Origin: Candidatus Gastranaerophilales bacterium
GTDB taxonomy: Bacteria > Cyanobacteriota > Vampirovibrionia > Gastranaerophilales > JANQFW01
Length of the DNA: 64,000 nucleotides
Assembly: GCA_028277625.1 (NCBI GenBank)
Contig: JANQFW010000038.1
Coordinates: forward strand, 1 to 64,000
Reading direction: 5' to 3'
Shown here: piece by piece, positions 51,333 to 61,238 of the stretch
Numbering within the stretch: the first letter of the stretch is position 1
How the letters are laid out: each line of letters opens with the position of its first letter
The notes under the pieces: generated by a model
Database searches by the model: none
Seen by the model: only the letters and a program-made list of their open reading frames with translations
Told to the model about the DNA's origin: nothing
Program-made: the position numbers and the translations under genes

Positions 51333-52598
51333 TTAAACACCAATTTTTTCTTTTTCTTCTTTTGATACAGCGGCAGAAGATTTTTGTGATTGAAGGTCTG
51401 CTGCTGTTGCAGGTACTGCCGGTGTCATTGTTTTAAATCCTACAAACGCTAGGTACAACAATGATACTGTGCCAGCTGAAATTAAGCCTGTTGCTAAAGA
51501 ACTTGTTACATCGCTTATGTAACCTACTATTGGTGTTATTACAGCGCCACCAATGATAGATGTACATAGAATACCAGCTACTGTGGCTTCTTGACGCTTG
51601 CCAAAAGAGTTAACAGCTAGTGTAAATATACTTGGGAACATAATTGAAGTAAAGAATCCTGCAGCGATAAATGCAACTAGAGATACATTACCGAATCCTG
51701 CAGGTGCTAATGTTGCGATGTATAGAGATGCTAAACATCCAACTGAGTATAAAATTAATGCTTTTGATGTATTTAAGAAGTTTAAAACAATACCGCCTGT
51801 GAATCGGCCAACAGCTTGCAGTGCCCAGTATAGGCCTGCGTAGCCTGCTGCTGTAGCTTTTTCGAAACCATGAACTTCTATTAGGAATGTAGCTAACCAG
51901 GTGTAGATTGCAACTTCTATACCTACATAGATGAAGATACCTGCTGCGAATAATAACATTTTAGAATTTTTTAATAGATTAAAATAGTCTTGAGCGGTTG
52001 GTTTTTTAGTTTGCTCTGACTTATCTGTTTCTGGAATGTTAATGAATAGTGCTGCTAAAAGTATTAAAGAAGTAAAGCCTGCAAATATAAAATAAGCTGC
52101 TTTCCATTCTAAGCCCAGTGTGTTTGTTGTCAGGCCGATTAAGAAGCCTGCACAAGAGCCGCCAACACCACATAAAGCTTGCATTAATGTAAGGTTACGT
52201 GAGTATTTATTTGGATCGTCATCTAATTTTTTTACCAGAAGGTTACCTACCATTTGTATGGCTGTAACACCGGTTCCTATAATAAATAGTGAAAGAATGC
52301 CTACTTCAAAAGAGGGGAATAAACCAAATAAGACGGATCCTGTTATTAAAAGGCCTAGTGCCCATATTAAAGTTTTTTTGTTTCCAATAGAATCTAGTAA
52401 AAAACCTTGAGGTAAAGATGTTAAACCATAAGCAACGAAAAATGCTGAACCTAAAAGGGCAATAATTGAATTGCTTAAGTTAAAGCTGTCTTTCCAATAA
52501 GGCAACAATGCTCCAACAAAGTTTGTGATTAGAGCAAATGTGAAAAAATTCATTAATAATAATAAAAATAATGGAATTTTTGACTTGCTACCTGACAT
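51333..52598 (-). CDS. MFS transporter (sugar permease-like)
   Basis: ~12 hydrophobic segments; GFLLDSIGNKKTLIWALGLLITGS. Confidence 0.88.
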   Translation of the reverse strand: MSGSKSKIPLFLLLLMNFFTFALITNFVGALLPYWKDSFNLSNSIIALLGSAFFVAYGLTSLPQGFLLDSIGNKKTLIWALGLLITGSVLFGLFPSFEVGILSLFIIGTGVTAIQMVGNLLVKKLDDDPNKYSRNLTLMQALCGVGGSCAGFLIGLTTNTLGLEWKAAYFIFAGFTSLILLAALFINIPETDKSEQTKKPTAQDYFNLLKNSKMLLFAAGIFIYVGIEVAIYTWLATFLIEVHGFEKATAAGYAGLYWALQAVGRFTGGIVLNFLNTSKALILYSVGCLASLYIATLAPAGFGNVSLVAFIAAGFFTSIMFPSIFTLAVNSFGKRQEATVAGILCTSIIGGAVITPIVGYISDVTSSLATGLISAGTVSLLYLAFVGFKTMTPAVPATAADLQSQKSSAAVSKEEKEKIGV

Positions 52599-53029
52599 TA
52601 ATTTTTCTCCTTTGTTAATACTTTGAGCTTTTATACTTAGCTAAAATGCTTATTTTTTAATTTTGTTAAACTGTATCAGAATAAGTATAAAAACTCCCTA
52701 TCAATTAAACGCTTAAAAATTTTTTAAAGTGTCATGTTTGTATAAAAAATTCATAAAACAAATTTATTTATTTTTTTTTAGTAAAGGCGTAATTTTAATA
52801 CTTTTTGGCAAATAAACATAAATCCCCTTGTATTATATGTTCATGATTTTCTTTATGTTATATTTGACATAATTAAATTTCAAGCATTTTTTAGCAGAAT
52901 ATATTGATTGTTATTTAATAAATAAGGTTTTTAAAAATAAATTTAGTAAAATTTATAAAAATAAAGTATAATATTTTGAGTAATAACTACAAATGAGAGA
53001 TTTTAGATTAAACTTGGGTGGTGAGATTA

Positions 53030-54337
53030 ATGAAACAAAGAAAGATAACTTTTTTAATTATTTTAGTTTTGGTTATAGCAAGTATTTTTGTTATTTTAAC
53101 CAAGCCAACCAAGCTAGGGTTAGACCTGGTAGGGGGATCCAGAATTGTTTTGCAAGCTCAAAAACCTGCTAATGTTGCAGAAATAACAAATGATATGATG
53201 AGTAGCTTGAAAGCAGCTATTGACAGAAGGGTTAATGCTTTTGGCGTTGCAGAAACAATAGTTCAAAGAATTGGTAAAGATAGATTGCTTGTTGAAATAC
53301 CAAATATTAGTGATCCTGAAAAGGCAAAAGACTTTTTGGGTAAAACTGCAGAACTAGAATTTAAAGAACAAAAAAAAGGCTTTCGAGGAGAAGAGACATG
53401 GGTAAGCACTGGTTTATCCGGTAAAGATTTGAAATTGGCTAAAGTTGGTACTGACCAATCTGCTCGATGGGTTGTATTAATAGAATTTAATAGCAAGGGG
53501 GCAAAAAAGTTTGCTGATTTAACCAGAAGACTGGTTGGCAAGCCAATGGCTATTTTCTTTGATGGAGAATTAATTTCTGCGCCTGTCATAAATGAAACTA
53601 TTGCAGGCGGTAGTGCTCAAATTAGCGGTGGTGAAGGCGGATTTAAGTTAGCTAAAGCAAAAGAAATGGTTGACTTCTTAAATGCAGGGGCGTTGCCTAT
53701 ACCTGCACTAATTATTGAAGAAAATTCTGTTGGGCCTACTTTGGGCTTTGACTCTATACAAAAAAGTAAAATGGCCGGGATGATAGGTATTACTTTAGTA
53801 ATGATTTTTATGCTTGTTTATTATAGAGTACCAGGTTTTATTGCTAATATTGCTCTTTTGATTTATGGGCTTATTATTTTTGCTTTGTTTAAACTTATAC
53901 CGGTTACTTTGACATTGGCAGGTATTGCGGGCTTTATTCTTAGTATTGGTATGGCTGTTGATGCTAATATTCTTATTTTTGAGAGAACAAAAGAAGAACT
54001 TAAGGCCGGTAGGACGCTTTTTACTGCAATAAATGCCGGATTTGACAGAGCTTTTACAAGTATTTTTGACAGTAATATGACTACAATTATATCTTGTGTA
54101 ATTCTTTATCTATTAGGGACAAGTATTGTTAAAGGATTTGCTTTAACGCTGGCTATTGGTGTTGTGGTTAGTATGTTTACTGCAATTACTGTTACCAAAA
54201 ACTTTATGCATTTAATGTTTGGTACTGGTCAGTTAAAGCACCCTGAGTGGTTTGGTTTGAAAAAAGATCAAATTGCAAAAGGTTTTAATGCAAAAGATAC
54301 TAGCCCAAGAAAAGCAAAGCTTGGTGTTCTTGATTAG
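53030..54337 (+). CDS. secD: Protein translocase subunit SecD
   Basis: KLGLDLVGGSRIVLQ; AAIDRRVNAFGVAE; GMAVDANILIFERTKEEL. Confidence 0.96.
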   Translation: MKQRKITFLIILVLVIASIFVILTKPTKLGLDLVGGSRIVLQAQKPANVAEITNDMMSSLKAAIDRRVNAFGVAETIVQRIGKDRLLVEIPNISDPEKAKDFLGKTAELEFKEQKKGFRGEETWVSTGLSGKDLKLAKVGTDQSARWVVLIEFNSKGAKKFADLTRRLVGKPMAIFFDGELISAPVINETIAGGSAQISGGEGGFKLAKAKEMVDFLNAGALPIPALIIEENSVGPTLGFDSIQKSKMAGMIGITLVMIFMLVYYRVPGFIANIALLIYGLIIFALFKLIPVTLTLAGIAGFILSIGMAVDANILIFERTKEELKAGRTLFTAINAGFDRAFTSIFDSNMTTIISCVILYLLGTSIVKGFALTLAIGVVVSMFTAITVTKNFMHLMFGTGQLKHPEWFGLKKDQIAKGFNAKDTSPRKAKLGVLD

Positions 54338-54375
54338 TTTTTGAATATTATTTATTGGAAAAGGGAGATATAAAA

Positions 54376-55521
54376 TTGAGTAGTCCGTTTTTAAGAGATA
54401 AAAATATAATAGATGTTGTTAAATATAAATGGTTATGGGTAGCATTTTCAGCTATTTTGATTGTGCCGGGAATTATTGCTATGGTGTATTCTATGACAAC
54501 TTATCAAACCCATTCTCCTATGAAGTTAGGTATTGATTTTACCGGTGGTACTTTGGTCCAGTATGGTTTTGAAAAGAAACTAGAAAATACTGATATATCT
54601 AAAGTAAGAGAATCCTTAAATAAAGCCGGTATAGAGACAGCTGTTATTCAGATAGATCAGGCTTCTAAAAGTATAAACGAGCAATCAGTAAAAGATAAAG
54701 ATGTTGAGCCTGTTATTGAAAGTGTTAAAGAACCTAATGAAGTAACAAATAAAGATAAAGCTAAAAAGACAGAGGTTAAACTCGACTCTAAAAAAGTAGA
54801 AGTTAAAGAGGGAGTTAAAACCCCTGATGTTGTTAATCCTGAAAGTAAAGCGGGTATAAAAAGTATTGTTTCTATAAGAACAAAGTTTTTAGATAAAAAC
54901 GACTCTAAGAAAATGAACGTAGCATTAAAAGAATCAATAGGCGAGTTTGTGCCATTGCAAGTTAGCTCTATTGGTCCAACGCTTGGAAAAGAGTTGTTTC
55001 AAAATGCTATAGTTGCTCTTTTATTATCTTTTGCTGCTATAGTTATTTATTTAACTGTTAGATTTAAGTTTGATTATGCTATGTTTGCTTTAGTTGCACT
55101 TTTCCACGATGCGTTATTTGTTTGTGGTGTGTTTTCTATATTGGGTCTTGTTTTTCACACTGAGATAGATAGTTTGTTTATTACAGCTATTCTTACTGTT
55201 ATTGGATTTTCTGTACATGACACTATTGTTGTGTTTGACAGGGTTAGAGAAAATTCAAGATTCCTTGTTAAGAAAATGTCTTTTAATGACATTGTTAATG
55301 CTAGTGTTAACCAAACTTTGGCAAGAAGTATAAACACTTCTGTTACTTCTTTGGTTACCTTAATGGCTTTATATTTCTTTGGCGGGGTTACTACTAGAGA
55401 TTTTGTTTTGGCAATGACTTTGGGTATTGCGATTGGTACTTATTCCAGTATATTTAATGCAAGTACTTTGCTTGCTATGTGGAGAAGCAGATCTGCACAA
55501 CCAAAGAAAGCTGCTGCATAA
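54376..55521 (+). CDS. secF: Protein translocase subunit SecF
   Basis: KLGIDFTGGTLVQYGF; IGFSVHDTIVVFDRVRENSR; TTG at 54376 with AAGGGAG SD. Confidence 0.95.
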   Translation: MSSPFLRDKNIIDVVKYKWLWVAFSAILIVPGIIAMVYSMTTYQTHSPMKLGIDFTGGTLVQYGFEKKLENTDISKVRESLNKAGIETAVIQIDQASKSINEQSVKDKDVEPVIESVKEPNEVTNKDKAKKTEVKLDSKKVEVKEGVKTPDVVNPESKAGIKSIVSIRTKFLDKNDSKKMNVALKESIGEFVPLQVSSIGPTLGKELFQNAIVALLLSFAAIVIYLTVRFKFDYAMFALVALFHDALFVCGVFSILGLVFHTEIDSLFITAILTVIGFSVHDTIVVFDRVRENSRFLVKKMSFNDIVNASVNQTLARSINTSVTSLVTLMALYFFGGVTTRDFVLAMTLGIAIGTYSSIFNASTLLAMWRSRSAQPKKAAA

Positions 55522-55540
55522 TTAATTAAAATTAAGTTTG

Positions 55541-55581
55541 TAAATATACTAAGAGGCTGTCCGAGAGGGTGGTCTTTTTGC
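55541..55581. repeat. Direct repeat / terminator-like element, copy 1 (5' of the subtilase pair)
   Basis: taaatatactaagaggctgtccgagagggtggtctttttgc; can fold AGGCTGTCC-gaga-GGGTGGTCT with G.U pairs then T-run. Confidence 0.7.
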
Positions 55582-55599
55582 TTTAACGCAATTATTTAT

Positions 55600-56538
55600 A
55601 TGTTTAGTTTTTATTTATCTTGGTTAAGGAAAGAAGAGTTTTTTTATATTATGGTTAAATGTTTAAGTGTTCCAAGTTTATTTATTAAAAAAAGAGATAA
55701 ACAACCAAAACTAATAGAAGGAAAAAAAGATAGACCGGTTGTTGCTATCGTAGATGACTATTCTAGAATAATTCCAAAGTCAAAAGATTTAACTCATGGT
55801 GAATTGGTAGAAAAAACATTGAAAGCAACTTGTCCAACAGTTGATGTCATTAGATTTGATCTTACTAGTGTTAAGATATCTGCGGATTTTGATAAGAAAG
55901 CTGAAAGGGTTAAAATCTCTACAGCTTACGAGTCTCTTGATAATAATAAAATCTCTGCAGCTTTTGATGAGATAGCTGGAATGTTAAAATCAGGAAAAAA
56001 AATTGATGCGGTTAATATCTCTCTAGGCGCCTCTTTAAATCTTTTTCCTCAAAATTTGGAAAAAAATGTATTTAAACTTATGAAAGAAATACTTCTTATA
56101 GAAACAAGCGTTTTTACTAGTTTTTTTAAGCTTAATAAGTCTACTAGAGAAAAATTGAAAAAAGAAATAAAAAAAATAAAAAATAAGAATATTGACTGCC
56201 ATGATTTATTAAATTCATTGGAGAATTTAGCAGCACAAGAAAAGGTAAAAATTTTTGTTTCAGCAGGAAATAAAGGTTGTGGATATATAAATTCCTATTC
56301 ACTTGCTAAGAATGTAATAACTGTAGGCTCCTGTAATGCTATAAGATTTAAAAAAATATATTCATCACCGTTATTGGCAGATCAATATGAACATGGAGTA
56401 TTTAGATTAAAAGACGGAAAAATGTACCCTTTAAGAATTAGATCTAATTTTTACTTGCCACGTCAATGTTTTAAAGGAACATCTCTTTCTACTCCTGTAG
56501 CTGTAGGGAAATATTTGAAAAGTTTGTTCAATAAATAA
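55600..56538 (+). CDS. Minimal subtilase (S8)-like protein without signal peptide or prodomain (start may be ATG 55651)
   Basis: VVAIVDDYS (Asp), THGELV (His), NISLG, SAGNKG (oxyanion Asn), GTSLSTPVAVGKYL (Ser). Confidence 0.8.
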   Translation: MFSFYLSWLRKEEFFYIMVKCLSVPSLFIKKRDKQPKLIEGKKDRPVVAIVDDYSRIIPKSKDLTHGELVEKTLKATCPTVDVIRFDLTSVKISADFDKKAERVKISTAYESLDNNKISAAFDEIAGMLKSGKKIDAVNISLGASLNLFPQNLEKNVFKLMKEILLIETSVFTSFFKLNKSTREKLKKEIKKIKNKNIDCHDLLNSLENLAAQEKVKIFVSAGNKGCGYINSYSLAKNVITVGSCNAIRFKKIYSSPLLADQYEHGVFRLKDGKMYPLRIRSNFYLPRQCFKGTSLSTPVAVGKYLKSLFNK

Positions 56539-56559
56539 AAGAAAGAAAACTTAGTTATT

Positions 56560-57294
56560 ATGCTTAATTTATTTAGTGTTATATCTGACTCACGGTCGGC
56601 TTTTAAACCAAAGGTTGTAATTATTGATGATTTTGTTAATAAAGAAGAGGGGCTCAATCATGGGCAATTAGTAAAAGGATGTTTGCTAGAGACATGTCCA
56701 GAGGCTCAAATAGAAACAATAAATATAGGTAAAACTAAAGCAGGTAGGGCATGTGTTAATACCTTTAAATTAGCAAGGGATTTAAAGGACATAGCTAAAA
56801 GACTAAATGGGGGAGAAAGGATTGATGCTGTAAATTTGTCTATTAGGTCTGACTTTGATGTGCCTGAACAATATACTTCATTTGCGGAAAATCCTTTTGT
56901 TATTAGCCCTGAATTTAAAGAAGAAATAAAAGCAGAAATAGCTGCTAATGTAGCAGAAAAAAAAGCAGAAAAAGAAATTTTTAAAAAGATTAAAGAATTG
57001 GTAAAACTTGGTAAAACAAAGATATTTTTGTCAGCAGGAAGCGATGGACCAGGTAAAGTAAATATTTATTCAACTATTAATGGTGTAACAACTGTAGGCG
57101 CTTGCAATAGCTTGGGTAGAGTAGAAAAATATTCTTCTACTTTGTTTGCTGATACATTTGAAGATGGAATATCAACATTAAGAAAAAAGTCTAAATTTTT
57201 TCGCTTTTTTTCAATTAGTGTTGTTAGGCATGGTGCATCTTTTTCTACGCCAAGGGCATTAGGGAAGTATCTGAAAGCTTTGTATAGGAGATAG
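56560..57294 (+). CDS. Second minimal subtilase-like protein, oxyanion Asn replaced by Ser
   Basis: VVIIDDFV, NHGQLV, NLSIRS, SAGSDGPG, GASFSTPRALGKYL. Confidence 0.78.
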   Translation: MLNLFSVISDSRSAFKPKVVIIDDFVNKEEGLNHGQLVKGCLLETCPEAQIETINIGKTKAGRACVNTFKLARDLKDIAKRLNGGERIDAVNLSIRSDFDVPEQYTSFAENPFVISPEFKEEIKAEIAANVAEKKAEKEIFKKIKELVKLGKTKIFLSAGSDGPGKVNIYSTINGVTTVGACNSLGRVEKYSSTLFADTFEDGISTLRKKSKFFRFFSISVVRHGASFSTPRALGKYLKALYRR

Positions 57295-57302
57295 AACATT
57301 TT

Positions 57303-57343
57303 TAATATACTTAAGAGGCTGTCCGCGAGGATGTTTTTTTTGC
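57303..57343. repeat. Direct repeat / terminator-like element, copy 2 (3' of the subtilase pair)
   Basis: taatatacttaagaggctgtccgcgaggatgttttttttgc. Confidence 0.7.
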
Positions 57344-57612
57344 ATTTTTATTTATTTTAATTTTCTTTTGAATGTATTGAATCTGCCCTGTTTGACTATA
57401 TGGAAATTTATTTTTTGTAAAATTATAAAAGAAAAATAAATGTTACATTTTATAACATTAGTTTGTTGTATTTATCTACAAAATTTAACAAAAATAACTG
57501 TAAAATATATGTTGATTAACTCTTGAAGATAAAGTAAAATTGTTAAGTCTGAGAGTTATATTGTTTGTCTTTAAAAAATATATACAAGTGTTTACTTTAA
57601 GGAGCTATTGGT

Positions 57613-59346
57613 ATGTTTGATTTTTTGCAAAAAATTTCCATTAATAAGAGACTACTTTTATTATCTTTTTCTGTAGGTTTGATAATTTTTATTGCAAATG
57701 GATTTTCTGTTTTTTATATAACGGAAAAAACGCTTTATAAAGAGCAATCTACAAGAATAGCAGTAATGGTAGAGTCTATTGTTGAATTAGCAGATAAATA
57801 TAAAGCAGAAGTCAACGAGGGAAAATTAACTGAAGAAGAGGCTCAGGCTAAAGTCAAACAAGTAGTTAGAGATATACGTTTTGATAATGGTAATTATGTG
57901 TGGATTCATGATTATAATAATCATTTTGTCGAACATCCTTTAATTCATTCTAAAAACTTTATTGATGCGTCAGGACTTCAAGATAAAAAAGACAAAAACA
58001 AATATTTAGTAAAGGATATGACAGCATTAGCCAAAAAAGAAGGCGAAGGTGTTTATATATACAATTGGGTAAGTAAGAATGATAAAAATAAAATCGTTCC
58101 TAAAATGTCATTTGTTAAGAATATATCTGACTGGAATTGGGTAGTAGGTACGGGTGTTTATTTGGAAGGTGTGAAAAGAGAAATATTAACAAACATACTT
58201 CTTTGTACAGGATTTAATTTTATTGTTTTTATTTTAGCAGTTATTGTTTGTAATATAACTATTGGCCAAAGTATTAATAAACCAATTAAAGCTTTAATTG
58301 GTCTTAGTAATAAGCTTGCGGATAACGATTTAAGCTTTGAAATTGCTGATGATAAAAATAACACAGAAATAGGTGAATTAAAAAGAGCTTATAAGTCATC
58401 AGTGACTAGTTTGAAGGGGCTTATTCTTGAAGTTTTAAACTCTGTAGAGCAAGTATCTGATAGTTCTAAAAAAATGGAGAGTATTACTTTACAGCTTTCT
58501 GAAAGTGCTGAGCAAACTGCTGAAAGTATAGGAAAACTTGCTACCGGTTCAAATGAACAAGCGCAAGACTTGAATGAAAGTTTAGAAGAGTTTAACAGTA
58601 TAAATTCTTCTGTTAAAGATATTATTGAAAATATGAATAATACTGTTAATATTTCAATAGAAACAGAAGAAATTGTAAGTGAAGGTCAAAATGAGTCGAG
58701 CAAAGCTATTAATAAAATGAATACAATTAAAACCGTATCTAATAATATATCATCTACGATTAATGAATTAGGGGATTTGAGCTTAAATATCGGTGAGATT
58801 GTAGATTTAATTAAAAATATTGCAAGACAAACAAACCTATTAGCCCTAAATGCTGCTATTGAAGCAGCTAGAGCAGGTGATCAAGGTAAAGGCTTTGCGG
58901 TAGTTGCAGAGGAAGTTAAAAAGCTTGCGGATCAATCTGCTAAAGCTACTGATACCATTAATGACATGATTACTGAAGTTCAAACAAAAACAAATGATGC
59001 GCTATTAAATATGAATAATGGCGTAAAAGAAATTGAAGAAGGTGTAGATATAATTGATAAAGTGGGTGAGTCTTTAGATAAAATATTGAGCTCAACCAAA
59101 TTAACTAATAGTGATGTAAGCCAGGTTGCTAATATGTTAAATAGTCTTGCGGTTCACTTTGATAGTATATCTGATAAAATGGAAAATATAGCAGCTATTA
59201 CAGAAGAATCCGCAGCTATTTCTGAAGAGATAGCTAGTACAACAGAAGAACAATCAGCAAACTCTAGTGAAATAGCTAATAATGCTGAAAAAGCCAATAA
59301 ATCTATTGAAGAATTAAAGCTTATAGTTTCTAAATTTAAGGTATAA
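57613..59346 (+). CDS. Methyl-accepting chemotaxis protein with Cache-type sensor and HAMP
   Basis: [16 protein letters not shown]...[13 protein letters not shown]; signalling hairpin [41 protein letters not shown]. Confidence 0.95.
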   Translation: MFDFLQKISINKRLLLLSFSVGLIIFIANGFSVFYITEKTLYKEQSTRIAVMVESIVELADKYKAEVNEGKLTEEEAQAKVKQVVRDIRFDNGNYVWIHDYNNHFVEHPLIHSKNFIDASGLQDKKDKNKYLVKDMTALAKKEGEGVYIYNWVSKNDKNKIVPKMSFVKNISDWNWVVGTGVYLEGVKREILTNILLCTGFNFIVFILAVIVCNITIGQSINKPIKALIGLSNKLADNDLSFEIADDKNNTEIGELKRAYKSSVTSLKGLILEVLNSVEQVSDSSKKMESITLQLSESAEQTAESIGKLATGSNEQAQDLNESLEEFNSINSSVKDIIENMNNTVNISIETEEIVSEGQNESSKAINKMNTIKTVSNNISSTINELGDLSLNIGEIVDLIKNIARQTNLLALNAAIEAARAGDQGKGFAVVAEEVKKLADQSAKATDTINDMITEVQTKTNDALLNMNNGVKEIEEGVDIIDKVGESLDKILSSTKLTNSDVSQVANMLNSLAVHFDSISDKMENIAAITEESAAISEEIASTTEEQSANSSEIANNAEKANKSIEELKLIVSKFKV

Positions 59347-59387
59347 GCTTGTTATAGACTTAAATTAAAATATAATTACATAGCAAA

Positions 59388-59420
59388 CTAAAGGCTTCTT
59401 CTTTTTTGAGGAAGCCTTTG
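59388..59420. terminator. Hairpin downstream of the MCP gene
   Basis: CTAAAGGCTTC...GAAGCCTTTGG. Confidence 0.55.
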
Positions 59421-59498
59421 GTTCGTCTTCTAATATATACGTAAACAAGGAGACTGGATATATTGATCAACTTCTATATTAAAAGAACTGGTATGCAA

Positions 59499-59840
59499 TT
59501 AGTGTGCAAAAATTGCTTTTTGTTTGTTTTTTTGGGTTGAATCTTGCAACATTTTTAAATAAGCATCGAAAAATGTGAGCGTATCTGTAATGCTGTCTAT
59601 AAATGATTCTATTAGGTCACTGTGTTCGTTACTAGATTCAACTGACTTACAGGAGTTTGATTTTTTGCCTTTTTTAACTTTTTTATCAGAATTATTTTTT
59701 GTTTCTTTAAGTTTGTTCTTTTGAATACTTAAAAAAACTGAATTGAACTGGCAAAATGCTTCTTGATCAGGTTTAGGAGTATATTGAAAGTGATTTTGTG
59801 CCATGATGGCTGAAAAACATAGATTGGTGTTACTAGCCAT
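59499..59840 (-). CDS. Small hypothetical protein
   Basis: 113-aa ORF with AGGAGG SD (ttaggaggtctttagaATG). Confidence 0.5.
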   Translation of the reverse strand: MASNTNLCFSAIMAQNHFQYTPKPDQEAFCQFNSVFLSIQKNKLKETKNNSDKKVKKGKKSNSCKSVESSNEHSDLIESFIDSITDTLTFFDAYLKMLQDSTQKNKQKAIFAH

Positions 59841-60003
59841 TCTAAAGACCTCCTAAAAGAGTATTTTATTTTTAAAATGATGATTTTATAAATATTTAAA
59901 TAAAAGTGTTAACACGGTTGAACATATTTTAATGTGTTTTTTTATACGGTTTTATGTTTAGAATGTTTTTGCGCTATAAAAGTCCTCCATAATTTTGTAA
60001 CTA

Positions 60004-60702
60004 TTAACTAGCTTTTGGTTTTAATAAGCTATCTACTACTGCTTTTGATAATCCATTAACTAAAAAGTTTACCGGATTGTTGTCATCCTCCTTTGGCGGA
60101 GCGTTATCTTTTTTTGCTGGAGTTAATGCACCTGCAATCATTGACTCTGCAATTGCATTAAAAGGATCTTCTTTTTTTGCTTTACCTCCTTCTTTTTTAT
60201 CAGTTTTAAATGCACTGTTAACCATTGATTCTGCAATTTTACTTAGTGGATCTTCTTCTTTTTTATCAGGTGTGAATGTATTTTTAATAATTGATTCTGC
60301 AATTTTGTTAAAAGGGTCTTCCTTTTTAGAGGTTGTCGGGGGCTTTTCTTTCTTTTTGCTATCTTTTGCTTTATTATCAGCTTTTGGGTCTAGTCCTTTT
60401 TTAAGAGCATCTGTTAGTTTTTCTTTAATCGCTTTTGACAACTGTTTTTGTATAGCATTACCTAGTTGCTGCTTAGCAATGTTTGCCATTGCATCTTTAA
60501 GCAATTTGTCTACAGAATTTTCTTTATTTTGACCTGATCCTGTTCCGTCTTGATTATTTTCACAGACTTGGGGTTTACTGCCAAAGAGAGGTTCTTCCTT
60601 ATTTTGACAAACTTTGCTTGTTTGACCTTGTTGGCCATTAAAGTTGTATTTTGCTACTGGTGGTAAATTGGGACCACATGAACCATTTGCTGACATGCTC
60701 AA
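60004..60702 (-). CDS. Repeat-containing hypothetical protein
   Basis: Three copies of K(E)DP(F/L)xxIAES(M/I)xxxxxxxxKK; GAGGAGG SD upstream of ATG. Confidence 0.6.
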   Translation of the reverse strand: MSMSANGSCGPNLPPVAKYNFNGQQGQTSKVCQNKEEPLFGSKPQVCENNQDGTGSGQNKENSVDKLLKDAMANIAKQQLGNAIQKQLSKAIKEKLTDALKKGLDPKADNKAKDSKKKEKPPTTSKKEDPFNKIAESIIKNTFTPDKKEEDPLSKIAESMVNSAFKTDKKEGGKAKKEDPFNAIAESMIAGALTPAKKDNAPPKEDDNNPVNFLVNGLSKAVVDSLLKPKAS

Positions 60703-60741
60703 ACCTCCTCAATATAGTGCTTAAAGTGATGATTAGTTATT

Positions 60742-60829
60742 GAACTCACGGTGTAAAAAAGTTTGGAGAGCTTTGATAATTACTATACAAATAAAGCTAT
60801 AGTAATAAAGCTTAAACTCACGGTTTAAA
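60742..60829 (-). promoter_or_regulatory. Two direct copies of AACTCACGGT(G/T)TAAA upstream of 60004..60702
   Basis: gaactcacggtgtaaa at 60742 and aaactcacggtttaaa at 60814. Confidence 0.5.
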
Positions 60830-61092
60830 TGAATTATAGAATGAGTACTTTCGATGTAAATAAAGCTAAATTAGTGATAAATTTTAAAATACTTGCTAAA
60901 TAATGCTACGATGGGGAATGAATAATTTTGATAATAAAATTTTTATTTGAATGGGCTATATATATATAAAGTTATTTTTTTCATGAAAATTGCATGTTTT
61001 CTATATAAAACATGCATAAATTTAAAAAAATTATTATTTTTTAGCTTGCAATATTATTAATTTAGAGTGTTTTTATAATTTTAAATATATGA

Positions 61093-61201
61093 TATACTAA
61101 CTCTAAAAGACTTTTCGGATTATTTAATAATGTTAACTTTAATAAAATAGGTTACTCTCTGAATATGGAAATCTAAAGTTTAATTGATGGGCAGTATAAA
61201 T
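61093..61201 (+). repeat. Leader-type intergenic element, copy E2
   Basis: TATACTAACTCTAAAAGACTTTTCGGATTATTTAATAATG...TCTGAATATGGAAATCTAAAGTTTAATTGATGGGCAGTATAAATA, 37 bp upstream of the CDF gene. Confidence 0.75.
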
Positions 61202-61238
61202 AGAAAATTAAAGATAAAAGACTTGGAGCCAAAAAGTT

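Noticed and set aside
55541-57343. Insertion sequence or prophage carrying the subtilases
   Set aside because: No transposase, integrase, inverted termini or phage genes; only direct repeats
59499-59840. R-body/phasin-type protein
   Set aside because: No convincing motif match; kept as hypothetical
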